A stretch of DNA of 10,333 bases from Methanoregulaceae archaeon (GCA_028679325.1 JAJRBS010000122.1:1-10333), one strand, 5' to 3'. Numbered from the stretch's first letter, positions 1 through 7,374 are shown. Notes: a model not told the origin generated them from the letters alone. Program-made: numbers and translations.

Positions 1-2
1 AC

Positions 3-689
3 CAGGCCGGATCATCGAAGTCCATCCTACCGGGAACCGAGATCACTGCTCTCTTCGATGACAAAGGGACAGTTGCCGGTTCAGCAGGGTGCAACCAGTA
101 CACAGCCACCTACCAGACCACTCTCTCCGGCCTGTCCATCAAGTCGCCCATTTCAACCAAGATGAGCTGCTCCTCGCCGGCAGGAATCATGACCCAGGAG
201 AGTGCCTACCTCACAACCATCCAGGGTGCCTCGACCTACAGCATCGTCAACAGCATACTCACCATCAAGGACAGCAACGGGCGGGCCATCCTCACCTACG
301 CGAAGGCACCTCCCAACGTCATGACCCCATCACCGATGGTCGGCACCACCTGGTACCTGACCTCCATTGTGGAAGGGAGGGGCACCATCTGGTCACCGAC
401 CGCCGGCTCCCCGATATCTGCCCTGTTCTCAAACGACGGCAAGGTCAGCGGTGACGCGGGATGTAACCAGTACACAGGATCCTATTCCCTCAGTGGAAAC
501 TCACTTGCCATCAGCCCGAACTTTGCCACAACCGCCATGTTCTGCGCTGAACCCGGGGTCATGGACATCGAACAGACATATCTCGCCGTCCTTCCCCAGA
601 TGACCCTGTACCAGATCACCGGCAGCCAGCTCACGCTCTCGGACGGTGCCGGCAAAATCACCATGCTGTACACTGTGAATCCGCTGTAA
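3..689 (+). CDS. Tandem META-domain (HslJ-like) protein, 5' end cut by the window
   Basis: The frame is open from the left edge (first full codon at base 3) to a TAA stop, giving 228 visible residues; the true start lies outside the window. Two META/DUF306-type domains are visible, roughly residues 1-104 (incomplete) and 110-228. Each carries an AGCNQYT core (residues 28-34 and 152-158; bases 84-104 and 456-476) and a later Cys (C56, C181), so each probably has one C-C pair. The second domain has the usual opening GTTWYL. In bacteria, META domains occur in HslJ and in secreted or envelope proteins linked to heat or novobiocin stress; their biochemical role is unclear. The missing N-terminus would probably hold a signal peptide or lipobox, but this cannot be seen. 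The internal ATG at 162 falls inside domain 1 and is not a credible start. Family call is firm; function is unknown. Confidence 0.85.
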   Translation, partial: QAGSSKSILPGTEITALFDDKGTVAGSAGCNQYTATYQTTLSGLSIKSPISTKMSCSSPAGIMTQESAYLTTIQGASTYSIVNSILTIKDSNGRAILTYAKAPPNVMTPSPMVGTTWYLTSIVEGRGTIWSPTAGSPISALFSNDGKVSGDAGCNQYTGSYSLSGNSLAISPNFATTAMFCAEPGVMDIEQTYLAVLPQMTLYQITGSQLTLSDGAGKITMLYTVNPL

Positions 690-698
690 GGGAGAAGA

Positions 699-710
699 TC
701 TTTCTTTTTT
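699..710 (+). terminator. Oligo-T terminator after the META gene
   Basis: A pyrimidine tract with runs of three and six T begins ten bases after the TAA stop of the META-domain gene. Archaeal RNA polymerase often terminates at such U-rich stretches without a strong hairpin, and no strong stem is seen just upstream. Position and composition are observed; function is inferred. Confidence 0.5.
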
Positions 711-788
711 CAAGACAAGCTCCCGGAAAAAAGCTCTCCCGTGACCTTCCGGAAGCACTAAACGGTTTCCCTCCCAAGTGTAATCCCG

Positions 789-1346
789 ATGATCCTGGTT
801 GACTGGCAGATCCTTGACCGGATTGCCCGGGGTTTTATTACCATCGACCCCTTCGATCCGGCACTCGTGCAGCCGAACTCCCTTGATATCCGGCTCGGCA
901 ACCACTTCGTCTGGTATGAGGAAGGTGACGAGATTATCGACCCCTACCGGAAAGAGACGATAAATTCTGGCACGAAAGGGACCGTAGCCGAGTCGATCGT
1001 TCTTCCGCCGGGCCGTTTCCTGCTGGCCGAGACCCTGGAGATGGTCGGGCTTCCCGACAACATCGTGGCCAGCATCGAGGGTAAGAGCAGCATCGCCCGG
1101 CTCGGCATCGAGCTCCACCAGACCGGGGGGTGGATAGACGCCGGTTTCCGGGGGTCGATCACGCTCGAGATGTGCAATGTCAACGCCCGGCCGGTGCGGA
1201 TGTATGCCGGGATGCCGGTGGGCCAGCTGGTCTTCTATACCACCGAGAGGGCTGAGCGACCCTATGACCGGAAACCCGACGCCAAGTACATGGACCAGCG
1301 GCAGGCCACGCTCTCCCGTTACCACGAGAATCCCCGGGGGCCCTGA
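789..1346 (+). CDS. dcd: dCTP deaminase, possibly bifunctional dCTP deaminase/dUTPase
   Basis: This 185-residue protein matches the normal length of the trimeric dCTP deaminase/dUTPase superfamily. Family motifs run in order: QPNSLDIRLG (28-37), the phosphate-binding GKSSIARLG (98-106), GWIDAGFRGSITLEM (114-128) with the likely catalytic Glu E127, GQLVFY (145-150), and the C-terminal nucleotide-covering tail from about PYD (158) through DAKY and QRQA. The enzyme deaminates dCTP to dUTP; in Methanocaldococcus and Mycobacterium homologues it also hydrolyses the product to dUMP, feeding thymidylate synthesis. The HxTxGxID arrangement here (H110 to D117) resembles the bifunctional group, but the Ala usual before the second Gly is Gly113. 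No clear Shine-Dalgarno or strong TATA box precedes the ATG at 789; the weak AT stretch near 758-763 is at the right distance for a leaderless transcript. Family certain; bifunctionality inferred. Confidence 0.93.
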   Translation: MILVDWQILDRIARGFITIDPFDPALVQPNSLDIRLGNHFVWYEEGDEIIDPYRKETINSGTKGTVAESIVLPPGRFLLAETLEMVGLPDNIVASIEGKSSIARLGIELHQTGGWIDAGFRGSITLEMCNVNARPVRMYAGMPVGQLVFYTTERAERPYDRKPDAKYMDQRQATLSRYHENPRGP

Positions 1347-1347
1347 A

Positions 1348-1359
1348 GGGTATATACCC
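1348..1359 (+). promoter_or_regulatory. thrS TATA box inside a perfect 12-bp palindrome
   Basis: GGGTATATACCC is a perfect inverted repeat whose centre is an archaeal TATA element, starting two bases after the dcd stop. Transcription about 25 bases downstream would begin near 1380 and leave a leader of roughly 30 bases carrying the thrS ribosome-binding site. The sequence is observed; promoter use is inferred. The symmetry could let a dimeric repressor compete with TBP, or could be chance. Confidence 0.6.
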
Positions 1360-1411
1360 AATGAAAAAGACAGTACTGGGAACAGAGGCTCTGATACCCA
1401 GGAGATGACGC

Positions 1412-3241
1412 ATGCGGCTCCTTCTGATACATACTGATTTTATCGAATACGAGGCGAAAAAGCCGACCGGGATGGCTGAAGAGACCAGTGTCCTGAAGGA
1501 CTCTGAGGAAGAGGCGCTGGCCGTCTTCTGTGCCGTTGAAGCGATGGATGAGGACGACCTCGAGGGAGTCGTCGAACAGGCCCTCTCCGAGATCGGGCTT
1601 GTTGCGGACAAGCTCTCGGTCGAGAAGATCGTGGTCTACCCCTATGCCCACCTCTCAAACGACCTGGCCCGGCCCGATGCCGCGGTCTGGGCCTTAAAAG
1701 CTCTCGAGACCGGCCTGCACGATGCCGGCTTCCAGGTCAAACGGGCACCCTTCGGCTGGTACAAGGCCTTCCGGATATCCTGCAAAGGCCACCCCCTCTC
1801 CGAGCTCTCCCGGACCATCACCCCCTCGGATGAGAAGGCAAAGAAGGAGAAGAAGGAGATAACACGGGAGTTCTTTGTCCTGACTCCCGAGGGGACGACC
1901 CACGATCCCCGGGAGTACGACAACGACAGCCCCTTTGGCTCCCTGATCAGGAAGGAGCTCGGGCTGCCGGTCCCTCCCGGAGGGGAACCTATCCACGTAG
2001 AGCTGATGCGATCAAAGGAGCTTGTGGACTACGAGCCGGCCTCTGATGTGGGACACCTCCGCTGGCTCCCCCGGGGGAAACTTGTCAGGGATCTTCTGGC
2101 CGACTACGTGCTCGAAAAAGTGCTGCCCTATGGAGCCATGCCCGTCGAGACCCCGGTCATGTATGACCTGGCCGACCAGGCCATCTTCGAGCATGCCGAT
2201 AAGTTCGGAGAAAGGCAGTACCGGTTCAAGAGCGGCAACCGGAACATGATGCTCCGGTTCGCGGCCTGTTTCGGGATGTTCTCCATCATGCGGGACATGC
2301 ACATCTCGCCAAACACCCTGCCGATGAAGATGTACGAGCTCTCCACCTACTCCTTCCGGCATGAGCAGAAGGGGGAGGTCATCGGGCTCAAGCGTCTCCG
2401 GGCCTTCACCATGCCTGACATGCACACGCTCTGCACCGATATGCCCGAGGCCCTCTTCTGTTTCGAGGAGCAGCTCCGGATGGGATTTGAGACCGGGAAG
2501 GACTTTGGTACGAACCTGGTCGGGATCATCCGCTGCACCCGGGACTTCTACGATGAACACCATGCCTGGGTGAAGAGGATGGTGGAGGTATCCGGGGTCC
2601 CGATGCTGATCGAGGTTCTCTCCGAGCGTGTCCACTACTGGGTGGCCAAGGTGGATCTCGCGGCTATCGACGGGCAAGGCCGTCCCATTGAGAACCCGAC
2701 TGTCCAGATCGACGTGGAGAGCTCCGTCCGGTTCGACATCAAGTATCACCGCGATGGCGAGGTCATCCATCCCCCCATCCTCCACTGCTCGCCGACCGGT
2801 TCTGTCGAGAGGGTCATCTGTGCCATGCTCGAGCACACTGCCAGCCAGGATGTGCCCCGCCTCCCGACCTGGCTCTCCCCCACCCAGGTACGGGTCATCC
2901 CGGTGGCCGAGCGCCATGTGGCCGCTGCCGGGGCCGTGGCCTCGCGGATCCGGATGGCAGGGATCCGGGCCGACCTTGATGACCGGGATGAGAGCGTCGG
3001 GAAGAAGGTCCGCGAGGCGGGAATGGACTGGGTCCCCTTCGTTGCGGTCATCGGGGATGCGGAGAAGGACTCTGGCACGCTGGCAGTCACTGTCCGGGCG
3101 AAGTCAAAGTTGAACAAGCCCCACAAGGAGACCATGACCGAGGACGTCCTTATCGACGAGGTAAAAGAGGAGACGGCCGGGATGCCCTTCCGGCCCCTCT
3201 ACACACCGGCCCTTCTCTCGAAGAAGGCCCGGTTCATCTAG
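1412..3241 (+). CDS. thrS: Threonyl-tRNA synthetase, archaeal type
   Basis: Class II synthetase (609 residues) that charges tRNA-Thr. Residues 1-145 form the archaeal editing domain related to D-aminoacyl-tRNA deacylase, which removes mischarged serine. Its conserved YPYAH (H80), FGWYK (Y117, K118) and E131 correspond, with a constant offset of three, to the active-site residues I recall for the Pyrococcus abyssi domain. The catalytic core spans about 205-480: motif 2 has SFRHE (R316), motif 3 has GSVERV (463-468), and the likely zinc ligands are C286, H338 and H458. The anticodon-binding domain follows (about 485-609; VRVIPVAERH, DDRDESVGKKVREA). The ATG at 1412 has a GGAG at 1401-1404 at normal spacing and gives the family's usual N-terminus. 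It is transcribed apart from dcd, from the TATA element at 1348-1359. Nothing appears degraded. Confidence 0.97.
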   Translation: MRLLLIHTDFIEYEAKKPTGMAEETSVLKDSEEEALAVFCAVEAMDEDDLEGVVEQALSEIGLVADKLSVEKIVVYPYAHLSNDLARPDAAVWALKALETGLHDAGFQVKRAPFGWYKAFRISCKGHPLSELSRTITPSDEKAKKEKKEITREFFVLTPEGTTHDPREYDNDSPFGSLIRKELGLPVPPGGEPIHVELMRSKELVDYEPASDVGHLRWLPRGKLVRDLLADYVLEKVLPYGAMPVETPVMYDLADQAIFEHADKFGERQYRFKSGNRNMMLRFAACFGMFSIMRDMHISPNTLPMKMYELSTYSFRHEQKGEVIGLKRLRAFTMPDMHTLCTDMPEALFCFEEQLRMGFETGKDFGTNLVGIIRCTRDFYDEHHAWVKRMVEVSGVPMLIEVLSERVHYWVAKVDLAAIDGQGRPIENPTVQIDVESSVRFDIKYHRDGEVIHPPILHCSPTGSVERVICAMLEHTASQDVPRLPTWLSPTQVRVIPVAERHVAAAGAVASRIRMAGIRADLDDRDESVGKKVREAGMDWVPFVAVIGDAEKDSGTLAVTVRAKSKLNKPHKETMTEDVLIDEVKEETAGMPFRPLYTPALLSKKARFI

Positions 3242-3251
3242 AACTTTTTTT
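3206..3251 (+). terminator. Stem-loop plus T7 tract at the thrS 3' end
   Basis: Bases 3206-3216 and 3222-3232 form an 11-bp stem with one C-C mismatch around a five-base loop, inside the last thrS codons. A run of seven T (3245-3251) follows the stop codon and fills most of the 12-base gap before the convergent decarboxylase gene. The T run should end thrS transcription; the stem also lies about 20 bases past the stop of the minus-strand gene and could protect or end that mRNA. The structure is read by eye; function is inferred. Confidence 0.5.
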
Positions 3252-3253
3252 CA

Positions 3254-4465
3254 TCAGCGGTTGATGTGCACCACTTTTGCCGGGGGGAACCCGTTGAAAT
3301 AGGTCGATGAGGCGATGGAGTAGGCACCGATATTTTCTGCATAGACAAGGTCGCCTATCTCCAGGTCCGGGAGAAGGGCCGAGAGGGTGATGGTGTCGAA
3401 GGCATCGCATGTCGGCCCGAAGACGGCCGAGACCTGCTTCTCCCCTTCCGCAAACGCCATCACCGGGTAGTTGCAGTGGTCAAAGATCTGGCCCGAGAAT
3501 GTATGGTAAATCCCGTCATTGATGTAGTACGAGGGCTTCCCGTCCCGGAAAGCCTTTCCAATGATCTTTGCGACCAGAGTGCAGGAGTTGGCCACGAGAT
3601 ATCTTCCCGGCTCGGCCAGTATCTGCATGTCGGGAGGGAAGAGGCGCTTGATCTCGGCGTCCAGTTTCCTGGTCAGGGTCCGGAGCGACTTCACGCGGGG
3701 ATGGTATTTCACCGGGAACCCCCCGCCGATATCGAGGATCTTGATCTCTTTTCCGGTGCGGGTCAGGGTCTCGTCGATGATGTTTGCCGCTAGCTGGAGG
3801 GCCTGGAAGTAGTTCTCGAAGTTGGTGCACTGGCTGCCGACGTGGAAACTCAGGCCTTCCACGACCAGGCCACGGTCAAAGGCCTCGGCGATGAGGTCCA
3901 CTGCTTCACCGGGATCGGCCCCGAACTTGGAGGAGAGCTCAACCATGGATCCGGTATTGGGGACCCGGAGCCGCAGCACCAGGCCCGCGTTGGGGGCATG
4001 AGCACGGATCTTTTTTAATTCCTCGGCATTGTCGAAGGTGACCAGGGGCTTGTAACAATCGAGGATCTCCAGGGTCTCGATGGGTTTGATGGTATTGGCA
4101 TAGATGATCTTGTCCCATATCCAATCCTGGCGTTCTTTATCCGGCATGTCCCTGATGTTCTCGTACACGATCCTGAACTCGGGCAGGGAGGCCACGTCGA
4201 AACTGCAACCGAGTTCAAAAAGGGTCCTGACGATCCCCGGATCTGAGTTGGCCTTGACCGCGTAGTACACCTGGACAGACGGGAGGAGGGCCCTGAACTC
4301 CCGATAGTTCTGCCTGATCTTTTCGTGATCGATCACGAAGATGGGGGTGCCTTCCTCGCACGCCAGATCCTGGAGCAGCCTGCTCCGGGCCCGGGAAAGA
4401 CCCAGACTCCCGTTATCCTCGCCCTTCCTTCCCCTCCTCCGATCCTCTCCACTCATTGCCATCAC
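3254..4465 (-). CDS. Ornithine/lysine decarboxylase, fold-type III PLP enzyme
   Basis: A 403-residue member of the alanine-racemase-fold Orn/Lys/Arg/DAP decarboxylase family. Visible landmarks are YAVKAN (68-73) with the PLP lysine K71, SKFGA (179-183), HVGSQ (208-212), the GGG phosphate loop (247-249), EPGR (285-288), INDGIY (315-320), PTCDAFD with the catalytic C353 and D354, and AENIGAYS with Y382. Asp at both the INDG and CD positions is the eukaryotic-type ornithine decarboxylase pattern and argues against diaminopimelate or carboxynorspermidine decarboxylase. Ornithine to putrescine is the likely reaction; lysine to cadaverine is possible. The start is uncertain: GTG 4465, ATG 4462 and ATG 4456 are in frame, none with a clear Shine-Dalgarno, and the first 25 residues are charged and outside the fold. 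It lies 11 bases after the homospermidine synthase gene, so co-transcription is likely. Confidence 0.9.
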   Translation of the reverse strand: MMAMSGEDRRRGRKGEDNGSLGLSRARSRLLQDLACEEGTPIFVIDHEKIRQNYREFRALLPSVQVYYAVKANSDPGIVRTLFELGCSFDVASLPEFRIVYENIRDMPDKERQDWIWDKIIYANTIKPIETLEILDCYKPLVTFDNAEELKKIRAHAPNAGLVLRLRVPNTGSMVELSSKFGADPGEAVDLIAEAFDRGLVVEGLSFHVGSQCTNFENYFQALQLAANIIDETLTRTGKEIKILDIGGGFPVKYHPRVKSLRTLTRKLDAEIKRLFPPDMQILAEPGRYLVANSCTLVAKIIGKAFRDGKPSYYINDGIYHTFSGQIFDHCNYPVMAFAEGEKQVSAVFGPTCDAFDTITLSALLPDLEIGDLVYAENIGAYSIASSTYFNGFPPAKVVHINR

Positions 4466-4476
4466 TTAAGTCTGGT

Positions 4477-5937
4477 TCACTGCACAAATAAGAAATTTTT
4501 GAATTGCCAGGGATCCTCATGGTCATAATCGTTCTCGGGATTCTCCCTGAAGTACACCACCCTGTTCTTCAGGGGGGTCCAGTCTGCCGGACCTGAACAG
4601 AACTTTCCCAGGTAGGGGCGTGCGATGTCAAGCACGAACCCCTGGGGCAAATCGTCGGGCAGGCAGAACCCTTCACGGGGGTGCCGGATCATCCACATGG
4701 TGGCGGCAACCACGCCAATGGCCACCTGGATGGTGGTCGCGTTCTGGCCCGGCAAGAGTACCCTGGCCTCATCTATGGGAAGAATGCTCCCTGTCCACCA
4801 TGACGAATAGGGATGGCCCATCAGGAGCGCACCCAGCGCGTCCGCGCCCGAGACGATCTCGGTATCGTCCATGATCCTCAGCCGGGGCTGGAGCTCATAG
4901 TTCCTTCCCCGCATCTCGTGGAGAGAGGCGCATGTCGCGTCGCAGGGCATGTAGGAATAGTAGACTGACGGGCGATACACCTCTACCCCATCCTCATAGA
5001 CAGTCCAGCGGTCGGATATCCCGAAGGATTCCCCGTGCCTTATCACCATTCCCACGATCTCCTGGTCAGGCACCCAGGACCGGACCCAGGTGTTCATACC
5101 CATGTGGGCGAGCACGATCTCGTTCTTTGGTCCGGCCGGCGGTACGTGTGCATGGGGCGGCAGTTCCTTCTCATGGGTCCCCCATCCCAGCTCGGCCGGT
5201 GCTGTGCCCTCCTCCCGGAGCCCCATGATGCTCCATGTCCCGACAAACTCGTTGGTCCGTTTCGGGACGCGGGAGATCTGGGAGTCCAGCTCCGAGCAGT
5301 GGATGACCTTCACTCCCGTCTCCATGGCCAGCCTCGCAAAATCCCCTGCTGTGATCAGCCCTTCCAGCCGGGCCGGGTCTTCCGCTATCCCATCGGCGAT
5401 CATCCTTCGCGCTATATCCACCAGCCCCTGCTTGGCGAAGTGGGAGACCAGGCCGGGGTTTGCCCCGTGATCAACAATGCTGGTGGGAGCATCCCGCCAG
5501 TCCCGTGTCAGCTCGTGGAGCCGGATCTGGCGGTGGTAGAGGGACTTCTCGATGGGGCTCGCGGTAAACCGGTCGCTCTCCGGGTCCCAGACCTCTACGG
5601 AGGTATTGATATACAGGACATTGTTGTCATGGCACCAGGAAAGGATCTCGCAGCAGTCGATGTTCCAGGAGAGGTCGATGAGAAGGGAGCCGGGAGACAG
5701 GTACCCGGACAGGAGTCTTTCAAGGTTATCATGGGTGACCCTCTGCCGGAAGAAACGGAGCCCCCGGGCCGTCCAGGGCTCAATCTCGGCGGCTTTGTCT
5801 TCAAAATCGATGACCGTGATATTTTTGAGGGGGATATCAATATGTTTCAGGAGAAGGGGGAGTGTGCACCTGGCGACAGATCCATACCCGATGATCAGGA
5901 CGTTATTCCGGAACTCCAACGCTGCCTCGCTATTCAT
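4477..5937 (-). CDS. Homospermidine synthase, bacterial NAD-dependent type
   Basis: This 486-residue protein follows the bacterial homospermidine synthase family (saccharopine-dehydrogenase-like fold) along its whole length. An N-terminal Rossmann motif, IGYGSVARCTLPLL (16-29), is followed by DHGANPG (156-162), GTWSIMG (233-239), PAELGWGTHE (247-256), IRHGES (299-304), SLHEM (338-342), DDTEIV (357-362), GQNATT (397-402) and the terminal DPWQFKN (475-481). The family uses NAD as a tightly bound redox cofactor to join two putrescines, or spermidine and putrescine, releasing ammonia or diaminopropane. The third Rossmann glycine is Ala22. The adjacent decarboxylase supplies the diamine, so the pair forms a self-contained sym-homospermidine route. 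Eukaryotic and plant homospermidine synthases are unrelated deoxyhypusine-synthase derivatives; this is not one. The ATG at 5937 has a weak AGGA upstream. Function is confident; substrate preference is untested. Confidence 0.92.
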   Translation of the reverse strand: MNSEAALEFRNNVLIIGYGSVARCTLPLLLKHIDIPLKNITVIDFEDKAAEIEPWTARGLRFFRQRVTHDNLERLLSGYLSPGSLLIDLSWNIDCCEILSWCHDNNVLYINTSVEVWDPESDRFTASPIEKSLYHRQIRLHELTRDWRDAPTSIVDHGANPGLVSHFAKQGLVDIARRMIADGIAEDPARLEGLITAGDFARLAMETGVKVIHCSELDSQISRVPKRTNEFVGTWSIMGLREEGTAPAELGWGTHEKELPPHAHVPPAGPKNEIVLAHMGMNTWVRSWVPDQEIVGMVIRHGESFGISDRWTVYEDGVEVYRPSVYYSYMPCDATCASLHEMRGRNYELQPRLRIMDDTEIVSGADALGALLMGHPYSSWWTGSILPIDEARVLLPGQNATTIQVAIGVVAATMWMIRHPREGFCLPDDLPQGFVLDIARPYLGKFCSGPADWTPLKNRVVYFRENPENDYDHEDPWQFKNFLFVQ

Positions 5938-5962
5938 TATTTCCTTTGTGCCATCGCGCTTT

Positions 5963-5982
5963 CAATTTTCTTATTTTGTACC
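5963..5982 (-). promoter_or_regulatory. Possible TATA region for the homospermidine synthase operon
   Basis: On the minus strand an A/T-rich stretch reading GTACAAAATAAGAAAATTGA lies 26-45 bases before the ATG at 5937, in the 82-base gap after the M24 gene. A TATA element here would give a very short leader with the AGGA just before the start. It is not a strong consensus match, and read-through from the upstream M24 gene is an alternative. Confidence 0.4.
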
Positions 5983-6019
5983 TGCCACATGCCGGGTCAG
6001 CCAGCATGCCTGTGGATCA

Positions 6020-7210
6020 TCATACGGGGATGAGCCCGGGACTCGATCCCGTGATGCTCCTGCCCCCTCCCGTAGTGACAACGAAGGTGTTCTCGATCCC
6101 CACCAGGCCGACACCTGCCACGCCCTTCTTGGGCTCGATAGCAATGGTCATCCCTTCGCGCAGCGGCTCGTCAAATCCCCTGGCGATAACCGGTATCTCA
6201 TCGACCTGGAGCCCGACCCCGTGGCCAAGGAACTGCGCCTTCCGTTCTCTATAGCCCATGAAGTTCTCAAGGAATCCGGGGGACAGGCTGTCTAGGGTGT
6301 CTTCATAAATCCGTGAGGGAATAACTCCCGGCCGCAACTGCGATGCCACATCATTCTGGATGTCAATGCACTGGTGGTGGATCTCGATCGCATCCTCCGG
6401 TATCTGGCCTCCGAACATATAGGTCATGGTCTTGTCGGTCTGGTAGCCTTCGACCATGCAGCCATTGTCGATGTACACCAGGTCCCCCATCGCAAGTTTT
6501 CTTTCCGGGCTCCCGAGAACCGGTGCAGCGGGGCCCATGCCGCGGCTCCCGCCGGGTCCGTCAAACGAGGTGGGATACAGGGAACTTTCCCCAAAGCCGA
6601 GATGTCCCACCTCGATCTCGATCCCCATACCCCCGAAGCGGACTATCCCAAAATGACCTTCCCCGACCATGACAGAGTAGACCTCACTCCCGAACCCGGC
6701 CTCGCTCATCCCCTCGACAAGGATCCGGGGGACCAGTTCCTCGAGCACCTTCTCATGGATCCTGCCGGCTTGTTCCATCCGTGACAGTTCATAAGCGCTT
6801 TTTTCGGCCCGGACCTTCGAGATCTGCAGGTCGAGAGGTCTGACACGGGAGAAGGGGAAATGTTTCTGCAGACGCTGAAGCATTGCGAGGGGGACCAGTT
6901 CGGTCTCCAGGTAGACGGTATCAGAAAGGATCCCCGACTCCCTGGAAGCATCCCGGTAACTTTCCATTGGTTCGATCCGGGGGAAGCAGGATTCATCGAG
7001 GGCCCGTTCATAACTCCGGCGGACCCAGAGGACGGCCTCGCCGTCACGGGGGATGAGAAGGAGCCCGTCCGGCATCGTCCCGGTGAGATAGAACATGTTG
7101 ATTCGTCCGAGAATCGCAGCACATTCCCACCCCGTGTTCTCGGCATCCATCCGGGACCTGAAGCGTTCCATCCGTGCCACAAGTTCCCCTGGAGGGACGA
7201 GGGAAGACAT
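6020..7210 (-). CDS. M24-family (Xaa-Pro peptidase-like) metallopeptidase, divergent subfamily
   Basis: From the ATG at 7210 this is a 396-residue pita-bread protein. The N-terminal creatinase-like domain spans about 1-140 (ELVARMERFRSRM, then NMFYLTG). The C-terminal M24 domain keeps all five metal ligands expected of aminopeptidase P and prolidase: D248 (IDNG), D259 (YQTDKT), H330 (GHGVG), E359 (IEPKKG) and E373 (GIENTF). The stretch that normally carries the catalytic His before the first Asp ligand instead reads SLYPTSFDGPGG (around 6584-6548), and HExP after GHGVG is DEIP. This resembles a bacterial M24 subgroup of unclear substrate, so a cytoplasmic hydrolase is likely but proline specificity is not established. 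The frame stays open to 7321. I prefer 7210 because it begins just before the conserved domain and a TATA-like TGTAAATAC (7231-7239) sits at leaderless distance; 7171 and 7267 are alternatives. Confidence 0.8.
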   Translation of the reverse strand: MSSLVPPGELVARMERFRSRMDAENTGWECAAILGRINMFYLTGTMPDGLLLIPRDGEAVLWVRRSYERALDESCFPRIEPMESYRDASRESGILSDTVYLETELVPLAMLQRLQKHFPFSRVRPLDLQISKVRAEKSAYELSRMEQAGRIHEKVLEELVPRILVEGMSEAGFGSEVYSVMVGEGHFGIVRFGGMGIEIEVGHLGFGESSLYPTSFDGPGGSRGMGPAAPVLGSPERKLAMGDLVYIDNGCMVEGYQTDKTMTYMFGGQIPEDAIEIHHQCIDIQNDVASQLRPGVIPSRIYEDTLDSLSPGFLENFMGYRERKAQFLGHGVGLQVDEIPVIARGFDEPLREGMTIAIEPKKGVAGVGLVGIENTFVVTTGGGRSITGSSPGLIPV

Positions 7211-7230
7211 ACCGGAATATATGCTGGGAT

Positions 7231-7240
7231 CGTATTTACA
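7231..7240 (-). promoter_or_regulatory. TATA-like element for the M24 gene
   Basis: On the minus strand CTGTAAATAC lies 21-30 bases before the ATG at 7210, so a transcript would start at or next to the start codon. A second A/T-rich element, CATATATT (7216-7223), lies closer and would fit initiation at the internal ATG 7171 instead. Both are seen in the sequence; which is used is undecided. Confidence 0.4.
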
Positions 7241-7360
7241 GGACAGGGTTTCTGAGGGAGTTCCCATGGATCTGCAAACGGTCTTTCCACGGTCACCGTT
7301 TAGTCTGAATGATCGCATCATGCACTATGGGAGAACTCACGGGCTCATCAGTTGGGCGAT

Positions 7361-7374
7361 CGAAATACCTATAG
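7361..7374 (+). promoter_or_regulatory. BRE/TATA promoter of the flavodoxin-like gene
   Basis: CGAAATACCTATAG combines a BRE-like CGAAA with an A/T-rich TATA region centred about 28 bases before the ATG at 7398. This is the spacing of a leaderless archaeal transcript and supports 7398 as the start. It lies in the 187-base divergent region (7211-7397), which otherwise shows no gene. Confidence 0.5.

Noticed and set aside
748..755. TTCCGGAA palindrome upstream of dcd
   Set aside because: Eight-base palindromes of this composition are common in GC-rich DNA and nothing ties it to a promoter element.
501..1361. Minus-strand open frame of 286 codons opposite dcd and the META gene
   Set aside because: It is antisense to two well-supported genes, matches no recognised family, and long antisense frames are expected in GC-rich DNA.
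2012..2917. Minus-strand open frame of 301 codons inside thrS
   Set aside because: It lies opposite the conserved ThrRS catalytic core, and its composition (His-, Gly-, Asp-rich, no motifs) is typical of a codon-bias shadow.
5035..6033. Plus-strand open frame of 332 codons opposite homospermidine synthase
   Set aside because: It is antisense to a full-length conserved enzyme, has no family motifs and no promoter or ribosome-binding site.
5552..6295. Plus-strand open frame of 247 codons across the 82-base gap before homospermidine synthase
   Set aside because: It overlaps two conserved minus-strand genes and reads as low-complexity Ser/Arg-rich sequence without motifs.
7211..7320. Upstream extension of the M24 protein to 7321
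   Set aside because: The extra 37 residues are not part of the creatinase-like domain and would run through the TATA-like element at 7231-7240; a start at 7267 cannot be fully excluded.
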